Shown here piece after piece: positions 12,028 through 23,927 of a DNA stretch of 64,000 nucleotides. The notes beneath the pieces were generated by a model. That model saw only the letters and a program-made list of their open reading frames with translations. It was not told the DNA's origin and made no database searches. The position numbers and the translations under genes are program-made. Position 1 is the stretch's first letter. The number at the start of each line of letters is the position of its first letter. The DNA lies in assembly GCA_032622095.1 (NCBI GenBank), contig CP136064.1:216330205-216394204 (forward strand). Direction: 5' to 3'. The DNA comes from Siphonodentalium dalli. Lineage: Eukaryota; Mollusca; Scaphopoda; Gadilida; Siphonodentaliidae.

Positions 12028-13371
12028 TAGAGCTGAAACGGTTGACCCATTCTTCTAACCGGTTAACCATCGGGGTTAACCGGATTTCAACCGGTTAACC
12101 GCTAAATTTCTAGCAGACTTCTCTCACACTAATTATGTCGACATTATGCCATGCTCCAGGGACAAACCTAGGTGAGAAGTAGTAGCTGAAATAAAGACCT
12201 TATTATTCACGGCATTTAACGATATTCAAAAACATGCATTAACTGTTCTTTTGCTGGCTCTCGTGATGGGGAATGAGCAAGTGAAATTTGTGAATGGCAG
12301 GGGAGATCGCTTATTTGCCGTGATCAGCATATGTTTGGGCATTTGTAAAACGAGTAAAATAGTATGGGTATTGGTAAAACGAGTAACAAAACTATATATT
12401 AAATATCTGTAATATATCATTATCATCATTGGTATATCCTCCAATGCATTATATATAAAGACAAGAAAGTAATAACTACATGTAGAGAACAAAAAGGAAG
12501 GTCAGTTAGGTCAGACTCGCAGTCCTATTCAGTATTCGAGCTATTCGTCGGTATCATGATAGCGGACACTAGTGTTGGGAGGTTATATAATTTACGTTTC
12601 GGTTTTAGTATGCAATCACTTAACATATAGCAATTACTGCCAAATTGAGTGTTAATTAGTCCCACAGACACAACCAGTTACAGAGTAGCATGGAGCATCA
12701 ATTTCCTTGATAAAAGGGAAGATTATTGAAGAAGTTTTGGGTTGCTTCAACTACGATGTCTGTTGGGTCACTCAATTGAATTGATCATATTAAATCACAA
12801 CAGGGAGGAAGAACGGGAAGAGTGAAGACATTGTGCTGCTGATCTCAATCTTCAAACTTTGTCGACTTACATAGTTTTTATAAACCCCACTGTAAAACAG
12901 TTTTATATATAGTATGTCGTGGTGTGACTCCAATTTGAATCCATGTTGCTTCGTGCAGTATTAACTATTAAGTTACGAAAGCACGCATTGCCACACAACG
13001 CCACTTTTACGTTGTCATTTCCTTGTGTGCATTCAGACTTGATACATAGTGACTGCACACATGCTTTTGTCGGAAGAAAACTTCAAAGGGTCGGAATTGA
13101 TTGAAGGTCGCCGACACTTCCAGACAGTTCGAGAATTGCTACTAAGTATCTGATACTACCGCGTGTACCAATTAATGCTTGCATTGCACTCTACTATCGG
13201 TGACACAGGATTTAGTATTAGTTTTGCATCATTTAACCTAATATTTTGAGGATTATTCACGTTCACATTCAACTGACAACGGGATGCGGTTACGTCCGGT
13301 TCATATTTTTCTAACCGGTTACGTCGCTAACCGGATGCTAACCGGTTAACCGTCTAACCGTTTCAGCTCTA
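12028..13371. mobile_element. hAT-type non-autonomous element with 8-bp target duplication
   Basis: Perfect 16-bp terminal inverted repeats TAGAGCTGAAACGGTT are flanked by identical 8-bp duplications CAGGATAG (12020-12027 and 13372-13379). Eight-base duplications and TAGAG-type ends are hAT hallmarks. Subterminal regions at both ends are packed with AACCGGTTAACC-type palindromes (12057-12105 and 13296-13356), probably transposase-binding sites. The 1344-bp interior has no transposase frame, so it must depend on a helper in trans. A related but diverged element lies at 58400-59094. Confidence 0.88.
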
Positions 13372-13615
13372 CAGGATAGGTGATTACTGGTAATGGGTAT
13401 GTATGATTGAACTAGTATAGGGAGAGGACAGCCATACATAACTTGGCCAGCTTTTTTTTTTGTCCGCAAGATTACATTTTTGGACAAAAAGTGTTTCCCA
13501 CGTTCAAATTCTTGCGGGGAAACAACAATTCTTGCTGAAATTCCCTAAGTAGTACATTACCCTTGGAAAGAAAGTGTGTAATGAGGCCTAATTGTTTTAT
13601 TCTAAGTCATATTTA

Positions 13616-14030
13616 AATAGAGAATGGCCTGTCCCAGGTGGGACTAAGGAATACATTTAGCCCCCAAATATTGAAAATTATCTAAGTAGAAAAATGGAGA
13701 TAACTCCACACAAAGAAATCAGACAGACCTCATAATCGCAAGGGCACAGGCTCCCATTGGACTAAATATTTTTCCAAGCTAAAAAAAAAATTACTATCAA
13801 ATGTAGGAATAAAAGCTTGTACAAAGGTATACCTATGTATTGAAAATTTTCTAAGTCAAAAATAGGGAAAACTCCACATAAAAAAGTCTGACAGACCTCG
13901 CAGGTGCACAGGTTTCCATGGTACTAAATATCTGTGCCACAGACAGATGGACAGGCGGCTAGACAAGCTGATTCCAGTATACATGTACCCTCCCCCCCCC
14001 CCCACAACTTGTTGTGGGGGTATAATTATA
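13616..14030 (+). mobile_element. Pearl-like element, family A, second copy
   Basis: Begins with GCCTGTCCCAGGTGGGACTA. It has two core units with GGGCACAGGCTCCCATTGG and GTGCACAGGTTTCCATGG about 165 bp apart, a short GACAGATGGACAGG stretch, and a terminal hairpin with CCCCC(n) and TTGTGGGGGTATA arms. Same order and orientation as 1190-1785, more decayed. Confidence 0.68.
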
Positions 14031-15322
14031 GACCAAGCTTCCCAACTCTACAATGCACAAAGGAACAGATAATATTCTTTCTGTTTATGGTGCAATACCC
14101 ACCGCCAACGCTTATCGTATCTTTAAAGGCATATAGGCATTAGGGAGGGAAACAGTCTGAATACATCTATCTCGTCCTGCTAATAGTAATATCATTATGG
14201 GAATTCCCCTCAAGTGAATGTCATATTTAATCATCAAAGTGTTTCCCAAAATTTGCAGTGAAAGTGTTTTGCAGTGGTAACAAATTTCAGTTTGCTGATG
14301 AATACGACGATTCGCTTTTGGTACATAATATTTTAGTGAAATATAAAGAAACTTGCAGACCCAATAAGCAGCGCACCGGGGAATTTACAACTAGAAATAT
14401 TAAACATGTATTCACATTTATTTGGAGCCTGAGAGTAGAAGCCTTCCAATGGTCACGATCTATTTCAGTCCTGAAGTTGAATATAGCTAGAACCGCACAA
14501 ATACAGTGAACTTCAGTCATGAACGTAGAGAGCTATCCTACTTGATTCTGGAATCAGCAATCTGAGAAAGTGGTCAAGTTGACCTAGAACCACATATAAC
14601 TTATAAGCTGTAAATTAATGAAGAACAATCAGCTGACAATTGCTGAGGCCAAAGAAAATTAAATGCCTAGTTTGGGTTACAAGCCGGAAAAAAATAGGGT
14701 TGGTAGGTAGGCTTGAAATTTAATTTTATTAATTTTGTTATTTTGACATATTCTTATGACTTTTCATGTGCCTATTTTGCTCTGCAAGATTGACATGAAA
14801 CTACTTTTGATTATTTTTGAATAAATTTCAATATTACACAATACTTTTACTTAGAAATCAACATGTTCTGAGATGCTTAAATATGTATTTTGAAGTTTTT
14901 TTTAGAACAAATTCAATAGATTTTCCTTTGGACTGATCAATGGTTATGCTTCCAGCAGAGCTACAGCCTACACTCCAGTCTGAACTAGATCTTGACCATC
15001 GGAAATGCTATATGCTCTTGCCAGTCTCGGGGTGTATTCAGAAATGATTTTTTTGATCATGGATGGCACAGTATTTATAATCGTAAAGTAGCAAGACGAC
15101 AAGCGGTGATCTGAAATTGAATATGGCAGATAACATACATGCGTTGAGCAGTTTCACGCATAAAACCCCTACGTGCTACTCCTAGCTCTGCCTCTGGGGG
15201 TGAGGGTGGTCACCGACAACTCCCTTCTGCCAAGTTCTGGGGAGGGTTGTGGAGGCGGATGATATGGCGTAACAGAGGAGTGCAGATTTAGTCCAAAAAC
15301 GAAAAAGTTTTGTTGAACTTGG
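14031..15322. other. Intergenic, no feature recognised
   Basis: No gene could be supported. The longest open stretches (14258-14509 + and the overlapping minus frame) show no domain or splice structure. Confidence 0.45.
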
Positions 15323-15388
15323 AGTACTAGTACTAGTACTAGTAGTAGTACTAGTACTCAGTACTAGTACTACTACTAGTACTAGTAG
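15323..15388. repeat. Self-complementary ACTAGT microsatellite
   Basis: About 65 bp of repeated ACTAGT/AGT/ACT units (GTACTAGTACTAGTACTAGT and onward). It is nearly its own reverse complement about a centre near 15358, so it can fold into long hairpins on either strand. Confidence 0.9.
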
Positions 15389-15399
15389 GACTTCGCCAA

Positions 15400-16509
15400 A
15401 AATTGGCAAAATGATAAATCAGGAATCACCTATCAATGTCTAAAATTTGTTGCTTCTCGCCATCTGTGAGGGACATGCTCTCCGATTCCCCATACATCAT
15501 TTGTGGGAAACCTTCTTCAAACGCGATCAAGTGGAGTTTGCTTTACTCTTCACATTTATATTTTTTTTCTATTTCGCATATTAAATCATCCATCCTCCAT
15601 TGATGTATTTTGAACCAATCAACCCCCATTTATAAGGACGACCAATGAGTGCATTTGTTACAGAAAGGTAAAGAGTAAATAAAAAGTACGTAACTGTTCA
15701 AGACGGATCAGTTTTATGAATAATTTCCGGAACGTGATGTCACATCGAGTCACCCCAGTTCCCAGTACACATAACCTAAATGGTTATTAGAGCTCTCGTT
15801 TCAAGCATTTGACCTGATAATTTTAAAATAAAAAGAGCAAGCGAAGCATGATCACCAAATAAGGAACACACTCAGCAAAGAAATTCGAATTCCGAATTTT
15901 TTATGTGTTGAACGGGTACTTTGCACTTCCGGTTAAAATTTTGGGAATGGAAATACATCACGTTTTTGTTTTTTTGTTGATCAAATATGACTCGTAGTAT
16001 GTTTCCTATTGCCATATCAGATTTTAAAATATATGTTACGCAATAAAGATATGATAATGCACAAAACATAATTCTAATATGTTTCCTAAGGATGAAAATT
16101 CTACTAATATAAAATTTTCGAGTGTACGAATTTGATAATGAAAATTTAAAATGAAATGGTTCAACAACAATCAGCCTCAGGTTATCTGTATCTGTAGATA
16201 TTACAGTGCAGGAACCAATTCTGGTTGTAGGCGCACTGGTCCAGGTGCTACCACGGCCGAGTAACTTTATAACCCTGTGGTGACTCCAGTAGCGTTCTTT
16301 AACGTGCACACACCGAGGCGTGTACACAGGTTAGCCAATAATGTCCGCGCCCGATCGGACAGCGTACTGCACACACGACAACATACCTGAACAAGTGTTG
16401 TAATGGGGGGAAGTCGGCATTTTGCATTCGGATCTTTATTCAGGGATCTCGAATGAGACTTTTCAGCCTGACAAACTTGGTATCTGACCGAGTTCTGATT
16501 TTTGTCAGA
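15400..16509. other. Gene-free stretch with a dispersed repeat near 16150-16330
   Basis: No gene supported. ATCTGTATCTGTAGATATT followed by CAGTGCAG...AACCA..TTCTGGTT at about 16178-16235 recurs at 17981-18025, so this part is a dispersed repeat, possibly a SINE body. The rest is unclassified. Confidence 0.45.
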
Positions 16510-16592
16510 ATACCCTGACCAGGTTGCGATCCCCGGTCCGCTAGCACGAGAGACCAGTACGCTACCTCTCGGCTACCGACTTCCCTTGTTAT
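16510..16592 (-). mobile_element. tRNA-derived SINE head
   Basis: Read on minus, GTCGGTAGCCGAGAGGTAGC matches a pol III A-box region. About 50 nt later GGGGATCGCAACC resembles a degenerate B box and is followed by TGGTCAGGGTATTCTGAC. The second head at 17495-17577 continues with a similar CTGACAGGGTATC. No functional tRNA is implied: the stems do not pair properly. The SINE family is not named. Confidence 0.5.
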
Positions 16593-16865
16593 CAATTGTC
16601 ATATATATTTATACCGACAACCTGAACACTCACAGTCTGTATCTGTGGTGTTTTCAGTGCAGGGCCCCAATGCTGACCATAGCCTCATAGGCACACTGGG
16701 GTCGAATAGATCCACCACCCAATTTGTTCAGGATTTTTTTTTTTTGCCGAATCCGACTTCTTTGCTATGGACCATAGTCTGACAGACCTCATAATCATAG
16801 CATGTTAGGGATCTTTAACATATGCACATTGTTCCACACGGGACAGCTCCTGATCCGATGATGTG

Positions 16866-17290
16866 CTCTATCTATCTATCTATCTATAGGTTTCTCCTAA
16901 CCTTCATTATGCTGAAGTTTTAAAGGAGGCGCATGAGGTGTAACTATACAATTTTTGTGCAATATTTTTGGTGAATTTTGGATTATATTTAAAAACATGA
17001 TAAAACTCAGGTTTGGTACAGGTTGGTTATGGGAGTTTAAAGTGGTCGCTATAGAGAGTAGATTTGAATTTGTCCAGGTCCGTGAGGGTAGCAATAGAAG
17101 GGTTGAGAGAATTCCATGCAAGGATAGTGCGAGGGTAGAATGAGGTGCGGATGTATTTGGGTCCAGTATAAAAGAACACGAATTTATGACCTCTCGATGT
17201 TGTGAGGGGAGCGGTGTCTCGTATGTTGACAATGTTGTTTTTTATTTTATAGAACATGACAAGTGATTGGTACAAACGCCGCTGCTCAGC
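16866..17290 (-). mobile_element. LINE 3' fragment, end of reverse-transcriptase ORF
   Basis: The minus-strand frame at 17027-17275 reads MFYKIKNNIVNI ... RGHKFVFFYTG ... TSFYPRTILAWNSLNPSIA, the conserved C-terminal tail of many non-LTR reverse-transcriptase ORFs. It ends near 17027; about 140 bp of 3' UTR follows and terminates in a (TAGA)n tail, seen as CTATCTATCTATCTATCTAT at 16867-16886. An in-frame stop and loss of similarity near 17290 mark the 5' truncation. Confidence 0.8.
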
Positions 17291-17494
17291 CTAATGTCAT
17301 CCCTCTGGTCATGACTGCGAGCGGAGCGGAAGTACAAAATTTGCCCCGTACATGTACATGTTTTAAAAAAAAATTTGGAGATTTTATGCTTTTGGAATCG
17401 TTCTCACAGCACTGATCGTGGCATCAATGATTGATTCATGATGCCCATGGTACAGGGGATGCAGATGGTGACAGAAAATCTGACAGATACCCTG

Positions 17495-17577
17495 TCAGAT
17501 TCTAACCCACGACCGTGTCGAAGGTGTAGCTCAAGAGGTTGGCCCACAAACCAACTGAGCTATCCGCTACTCCTCCA
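17495..17577 (-). mobile_element. tRNA-derived SINE head
   Basis: On minus, GCGGATAGCTCAGTTGGTTT contains a near-perfect A box (TAGCTCAGTTGG). GGTCGTGGGTTAGAATC about 45 nt later is a degenerate B box. It is followed by TCTGACAGGGTATC as in the head at 16510-16592. The cloverleaf is incomplete, so this is a SINE promoter region and not a tRNA gene. Confidence 0.6.
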
Positions 17578-17584
17578 TGGAACA

Positions 17585-18230
17585 GGAAGATTCGGTCGCG
17601 GGAAGATTCAGCTGGGAAGATTCGGCCAGTATATTGATCTAGTTAATTAGTGCAGGGATTGTAGCTTGTTGGCAGCTTGCTCTTTGTCTTTAATATTGAA
17701 AGAACATTTAGTTGTAATAATAACAACTAATTGACGCGATATCACTGATATCATATCTGTATCCGAAGGACGATTCTGTATACTCCATCGCCAGTTATGC
17801 AAACACACCTGGTGCCAACGTGAACTGAGTATGAAAAAATTAACGCCCGATCAAACATTCTTCTATAATTATAATTTTTGCCTTGCATGCTTATATTAAT
17901 AATTTAACATGATATTTTGATTTACCACAAAATGTGTAAGTAAAAACGATTTATCCATGTAAAAACTATTAAAAAAATATCTGTATCTGTAGATATTTCA
18001 GTGCAGTAACCAGTTCTGGTTATAAATGCACATAATTCATAACAGATACAATTAAACTTTGTTTATTATAAACATAAAATAATCTCATAAAATATGTCAA
18101 AAAAACAACCACAAAACACACAAAAATCCTCCCCAAAATAGGTCTAAACCTAGGAAGATTCAGCTGATACAACCAGCCGAATCTTCCCAGCTGAATCTTC
18201 CCACGGCTGAATCTTCCCTCGGCCGATTCT
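17585..18230. mobile_element. TIR element with iterated GGGAAGATTC termini
   Basis: The left end has GGAAGATTCGG, GGGAAGATTCAGC and GGGAAGATTCGGC in series (17585-17626). The right end carries the complementary series GCCGAATCTTCCC, GCTGAATCTTCCC and CTGAATCTTCCCTC (18176-18225). CTCCATGG flanks both ends in inverted orientation. The ~550 bp interior is AT-rich and non-coding and includes another ATCTGTATCTGTAGATATT copy. Confidence 0.62.
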
Positions 18231-19519
18231 CCATGGACCCCTCCTCAGTGGCAACACGGAACAGAGCTACGAACTCAGTATGGCTATGAGTAGGGACATT
18301 ATCTACTCAAGATGTCACTCGTGAACAAAGTTCCGGTATTCTAAAAACAGCAACCACACCATGGAATAAAATCATAGTTGTCCCCAATGCGAACTCGGCC
18401 CCTTACGAAGTCGCCCCCCATAAATAACATCACAGGAGCTTGGAACTTTATCAATATCTGTCTGTGGGGCTGGGACAAATAATTATAAATTAATTAATAA
18501 AGGCAGTTATTGATCAAGCTCCTGTTATAACATAAACATTGTAAAATCATTCTTTATTTCAAATATGGATATGATAAAAAATATGACAAAACACAATAAT
18601 ATAATAACATAATAATAACATGGTATGGCTGGTGTTGAGGCTGTCTGTAGCATTCTACAGCAGTTGGATAGTCGTGGATAAATGTCATTACATGCATTGG
18701 AGAGACAGGTTGTTTTGGTCAGCATGGAATACTAATATGAAAGGCAATAATTTCGTCATGATCTAGGTCTGTTTCTAGATCGATAGATAGATAATTTTTT
18801 AATGGCTAATAGATGTATAACAAGCATGCAGGTGAGCATAAGTACATATATAAAAGAGCAGTCTGACATTCATATAGTATACATGTAATGTACATCATAA
18901 CATGTAGATATAAAAATATTGATATATAACAGGAAGGCAGCTTGACAGTTCTGCAGAGGGACAAGATAGTGAATTTACCCAGCTTGGTATACTAAATAAA
19001 TACTCATACCGTTTATAGAAACATGATAATCAACCATGCTATCCCACCTTCCTTCCTCAACAGGACTGTCAAGTTGCTTAAGAGATACTAGTAAGATAAC
19101 AGAAGATAAATAAGACAATGAAAGAGATAAATGGAGGTAGATAGAGAAGTAGAAGAGACATATACTTAGACATGAATAGGTTCGATCTGACAAGTCATGC
19201 TATCGACTGCCATCAAGGTGCGCACAGGAAAGCAAGCCAAAGTGCACTTATTTCCACTGTGGTACTTAGTGGTAGCCTATCACATGACGGACCAGGCCAC
19301 AACACAATATCGCATACGGCCAAACTATTAATACTATATAAAATCAGATTACTCAGTACCTAAAATTTGATAAAATAATTCCTGTTTTATTAAGTGATTC
19401 CAAGTGGCCAAATTACACTTAAGCTCAATATGTTTCACATAATTATTCCACAAAGTGGTCCCTGTCTAGAAAAAATCTCTTATATCCAAATACTTTAACA
19501 TGAGGCACAGACGATCTAA
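18231..19519. other. Intergenic, no feature recognised
   Basis: AT-rich with short GATA-type microsatellite traces (18780-18792). No gene supported. Confidence 0.45.
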
Positions 19520-20010
19520 AATTACTTCTTCCAGAAGATCTGAGCTATGGAACTACTAGCAACTAGAATGAACGTCGAATTGAATAAGGCAATTGGAGAA
19601 GGTGCAGATGTCCATATCTTGTTAGCACACTCGATGAATAAGAATGCAATAGCTTCGTCGGATTTCAATTTTTTGCATGGTATTGTTGATGAGAAATACC
19701 TGTGAAATATAATATAATATAATAATAATATAATAAAACCAAAGAAAATAATATGCATACTCATAAATCACAGTTTAACATTATTTATATATGTATAGGC
19801 CTACATAACTGTACATTACTATAAAACGTATTCTTATATACTTGAGAAAATATTGAAAATGAAAGTTTGGGCAGAACCATTAAAATTCAATTTTAAATGA
19901 CTTACCTGTGTTGCATATTCGATGAGTCCAGCGAGAACATCTGTCACATTCTATAACTCTTGTTGTTCTCTAATAAGAGATTTGCAATAGACACAGTCAA
20001 CAGGCATTGT
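19520..20010 (-). pseudogene. Decayed two-exon frame with PHD-like zinc-finger remnant
   Basis: On minus, MPVDCVYCKSLIRE starts at about 20008. After a one-base shift it reads TRVIECDRCSRWTHRICNTG, a C-x2-C ... W-T-H-x2-C pattern like half of a PHD-type finger. The segment ends at a good donor (CACAG|GTAAG, exon end 19906). An acceptor TTTCACAG lies at 19707-19700 and restores NTGISHQQYHA across the junction. Downstream the frame has a stop and a further shift before DICTFSNC. The intact intron borders show this was a spliced gene or domesticated transposon gene, not a retrocopy. Such fingers often accompany transposon-related proteins in invertebrates; exact identity unknown. Confidence 0.5.
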
Positions 20011-20069
20011 GCCGAATTGAGGAATGTATGAAATCGAATAGTTGGGCTAAACTTATATACAATTACAGC

Positions 20070-20215
20070 TATGCTCTAATTAAACGACCCTCCTTAACCA
20101 GGTTGACCACTGGTATTACCCTGGTAATCAACCGTGTTCATGCGATCAACCGCTGTCAATTATATCATGGTTCAACCTCGCAATCCCAGTTAGACCGTAT
20201 TTCTCATGCAATGTT
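20070..20215. repeat. Element starting GCTCTAATTAAACGACC with GGTTGACC/GGTAAT modules
   Basis: GCTCTAATTAAACGACCCTC followed by TTAACCAGGTTGACC, ACTGGTATTACCCTGGTAAT and CAACCG motifs. The opening matches GCTCAAATTAAGCGACC at 62849, where GC-rich versions of the same iterated motif follow. The match in opening and style suggests one repeat family in two base-composition states. Confidence 0.4.
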
Positions 20216-20369
20216 TATATATAAAAAAAATAAAGTCGGCATTGTAACCACACCATAGAATTTGTTTACATCTGACGTGGCGTGAATCTGCATTGATGAT
20301 GCAATTACAAATGTCAGTCAGTAACTCAGCATACATGTTTGTTGAATAAACCGTAAACAAGTTATTAAG

Positions 20370-20895
20370 GCCAAAAAAAAAAAGTGTTTTGGTTCTCGGG
20401 CAATTTTTTTCTTCACATCAATGAGGGAGGGAGGGTTTTATTTTTATTTTTTATTTTTTTTTGCGCATAGTAAGCAAGGACAAAGATACCTTCCTCTGTC
20501 TAGTAATAACCAGCAATGTAGAGGGGACTGTTATGCATATAAACTCATTTAGTCTTATATAAAAATGACATTGTACTACCAGTGTATGACTGGGATTACC
20601 TAAAAATATATAATGCCCCTGACATTAACTACTGTTATTGTTGTGTAAAAACTGATACGTCCCCATTCTAATATGTGATCCTGAATTTAGTCCTGTGCCT
20701 TTCAATTGTATAAAGTTACAATTAGTGTAAGTTGTTCACAATGACTAATTTTAAGAAGAGCATGAGGATCAGCTAATCATTTTCTTAATTGTAGTCATCT
20801 ACTTCATGTTGTAAGCCTGCAAGTCACTTTTTAACACATTACATTTTAGAGTTCAATGCACACTAATATTCAACACATATATCTGCCATGGACAT
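20370..20895. mobile_element. MITE-like element, inverted partial copy of 4494-5156
   Basis: Begins GGCCAAAAAAAAAAAGTG then TTTTGGTTCTCGGGCAA and carries the interior of the 4494-5156 element in the opposite orientation (for example ACCAGTGTATGACTGGGATT and TTGTAAGCCTGCAAGTCACT). The far terminus is missing, ending near CATGGACATGTTGATAAAAT. Confidence 0.72.
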
Positions 20896-21139
20896 GTTGA
20901 TAAAATAAAAAAATTATTATTTATTTATTTATTTATTTGATTATCGCAGTTTTTAAATATTCCCACCGTAAGATTGACTGGTTGACTGGAGGTATGTATG
21001 GCCACGGTCATTGCCGGCCTACAACCTCATTAAAGGGGTCGATTTGGAAGAGCATAGAATCTATAAATCAGAAGTGAGATTATTAGAATAATGAGTTAAT
21101 GGCTTCATTCGCTAAGCAGCAATCAACAGTTCTTAGCAG

Positions 21140-21540
21140 CTTTTTATATGCCCGTTTGAAAAAAACAGTCGTATTATGTAAATGGGTTGTCCGTACGTAC
21201 GTACGTCCGTCCGTCCGCTTTTGGTTTCCGGATGATAACTTTAGATTTAATCGAGTGAACTGAACCAAATTTGGTATGTTAGTTTACCACACCAAAATAC
21301 AGATCCAAGTTCAAATATGCGTTTCGTCTGCATGATTTTGACTGAGTTATGCCCCGTTTTTCGACTTAGATTTTACCTGATTTGCGGTTTCCGGATGATA
21401 ACTTTAGATTGAATCAAGTGAACTGAACCAAATTTGGTACACAGATCAAGTTCAAATATGGGTTATGTCTACATGCCCCACTCTACTCCAGAAACGGGTG
21501 TATTATGCCACGCCCTCTTATGCGTGCTCTTGTTTCATTG
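21140..21540 (-). mobile_element. Pearl-like element, family B, reverse orientation
   Basis: A CGTACGTACGTCCGTCCGTC microsatellite at 21193-21217 is followed by two core units starting TTCCGGATGATAACTTTAGA at 21226 and 21389 (163 bp apart). These are the reverse complement of the 161-bp cores at 1885-2540. Related AAACGGGTGTATTATG/CCCGTTTGAAAAAA motifs mark the two ends. Confidence 0.7.
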
Positions 21541-21934
21541 TCTGTCGGCAACTATCATTGTTTTTATAACTGAGCCACTGTCAGTGACTGTCCATACATG
21601 TAAGTGAAGGTCATTATTTTGTTATAACTAACAAAAATGGCGGACTTCACAATTAGTCTACACAAACACTATCTCAATTAAATTAAGCCAATTTAAGGCT
21701 TCATTTAACTTCCATCTAATTAACAGGTCCGACTTTGCTTGGGGTCATCTTTGTATGGGACCGACATCGCATGGGGCCTACTTCTCCAGATTCCCAGGAA
21801 CGGGGTGGTTGATTTTGTAGAAGTACATAATTTATTATCAAACTCTCGAGATGCATTTGTATTGGTCATTCGTACATCGGTGGAGACAGTGGTGGTGGTC
21901 CTGTCTCCATTTCTGAGTCTGCATGGGGAGCCTG

Positions 21935-22440
21935 GGTGATGTCAGTCATCCCCTGTGGTGTGTCCACTGCGTAGGCTGTATGGGTGGTCAGAGTCAGCCT
22001 CGAAGGTGATTTTGCAGTGGTTGCCGCCTCGGGATGTTGGTCCTGTCCAGATGGGAGGTAGCTGGGCGTCTCTCAGCCTTCCTCTTAATCCACCTGGCCT
22101 TCCTTTCGGCGTTCCTGCGACGGTGTCGCAGGCTTTTCTTCTGTTTCTTCGTCCTCTTGTTTTGTGTTCCCTCCATCTGTGGTCTTTGGATCCGGGCCGC
22201 GGCTGGTAGACCGCGTACTCTAAAGCCACATCCACCCAACCATTATGTGCGTGGATGATCCAACGCACATAATGAGCCGAGTGGAAATCACTCAAAGCAA
22301 GGCAAAATCCGCTGGGGAATAAATCCATAATCCAGCGGAGCCGACAAAAAAATCACGGATCACTCAACAGCTTAGAGAATTCAAGCACTTAATGCGACCA
22401 TCCCGCTGAACGATCTGGAGACAAATTTTGTAACGAGAGC
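21935..22440 (-). pseudogene. Decayed multicopy frame for an Arg/Lys-rich protein, copy 1
   Basis: Minus-strand frames at 21994-22328 encode a very basic stretch (KRTKKQKKSLRHRRRNAE, then RKARWIKRKAERR), switching frames once. The same DNA, including GAGAGA(C/T)GCCCAG(C/T)T and the end ACTCAACGGCTTAG / TGCGACCATCCCGCTGA, recurs at 58010-59590. The duplicated non-TIR structure suggests an ORF of an unrecognised retroelement or a duplicated gene fragment. No domain is identified. Confidence 0.4.
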
Positions 22441-23927
22441 GACATGATATCAAATTTATAGTATGATCATCTGCTAATTGATTAGGTGATACAGCATAAT
22501 GGGTAACAAAAGGCACTCATGGCAGTGCACTATAAAACAATGTAATAAGACACTTATGAGGATTAACACTAATTAATCATTTGTCATAAGGCTAAATGGT
22601 AGGTGGTGAGTAAAAAACAATAAAAGTAACAAATGTAACATTAACTGATAGCTAAAGTAACCAGAAGTAACCATTTGTACCCCGTGAACCCATGGTCCTG
22701 AAAGTAATTCAGGAAATATGTTTTCTAATTTGTAACCAATGTACCCGACGTAACAACAGGGTACAAAAGTTATGATGTTTTGCTGCGTACCAAAATTAGA
22801 CATATCTATGGTATATTGTCAAGTAACAATGGTGGGATTAAATAAGTCTATACATGGTACTTGAAGGTATGGACATAGTTATATGGAATGTTAGATGTAA
22901 AATAAAACATAGATATTCATTAATTGTGAGACCAGAAAATGAAGACATAATTTCGTCATAGTTGTTTTTTAATTTGGCCAAAAAAAATCGGAATTGGTCA
23001 AAAGATTGGCCAAAAGATTTTTCAGCCCAGCGTGAACACTGGTTGCGATCATAGCTGAAGTTAACTAACACTCAGTCTACAGTCACACTTTTCACTGTTC
23101 TGATTTGGTATGGCTCACTTCCAGCGGACAGTTTTTTGTGTCAAGGCGAGTCGCAGCCTCTGCACAGCCATAGGAATGTGACCTACATGTATGAGTCACA
23201 GCCTCTGCACAGTCACAGGAATGTGACCTAATTGCTAGTGAGTTCGTTTGGACTCAAGGCCCTGGCATGACTGCACATGGAATCATTTAGAACAACAACA
23301 GCATTTGATAGCTCAGGCAAGGCTCATATAATTGTGCCTTATTTCAATTGTAGTCTCTTGAGTTTTATTACTTGAATTTGCCTTGGTAATATTTCCATAT
23401 ACCCATGAATGCTTTAATACCACAGTACTTCTTCATCACAGTAGGGATAGGAGCACATTGTTGTATGCACAGGTCAGCTATATGCATAACCCCCTGGTCT
23501 GATTGTTTCCCTTGCATAGTGGTATTTCTGGACATGACACTATGAAAGGAGTGGAGGTCTGAAATTGTCCCAGTATGTGTTTTAGAGGGTGCTTTAAAAA
23601 GCCGAACGCAACCAAAATTAACTGGTCACAATTCAAATAAGAGGAAATAAGAAAATTAAGTTGAATGGATATTTATGTTTAATCTCGCCTCAAGTGAAGT
23701 TTTGTGTAGGTTGGGTCACTAATTAGATCTTTAATGTATATTTTGTATAACCTGTAAACTTGTGATCGGCATCGAAAAGCCAAACACAAGCATTCAATCA
23801 CTGGTAATTAATTAACATCTGGTAGTGTTAGTACAGCAAACTCATTGACAAACATGTGTTCGGAAATTCTTTTTTACTTAGTTTAGTTACTTTAGTTTCT
23901 CTAAATCCCCAAATTGGCTGACAACAC
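22441..23927. other. Gene-free stretch upstream of the FUNDC exons
   Basis: No exon could be recognised. The missing first FUNDC exon must end in phase 1 (one base of a split codon), but no ATG followed by a short frame and a good donor stood out here. Two short direct repeats of CACAGCC(AT)(A/C)AGGAATGTGACC occur near 23165-23230. Confidence 0.4.

Noticed and set aside
17495-17577. Functional tRNA gene on the minus strand
   Set aside because: A good A box, but the B box is degenerate and the acceptor and T stems do not pair; it is a SINE head.
21631-21680. ATGGCGGACTTCAC as the missing first FUNDC exon
   Set aside because: The only donor-like GT in the required phase (GTCTAC) is very weak and the peptide does not resemble a FUNDC N-terminus.
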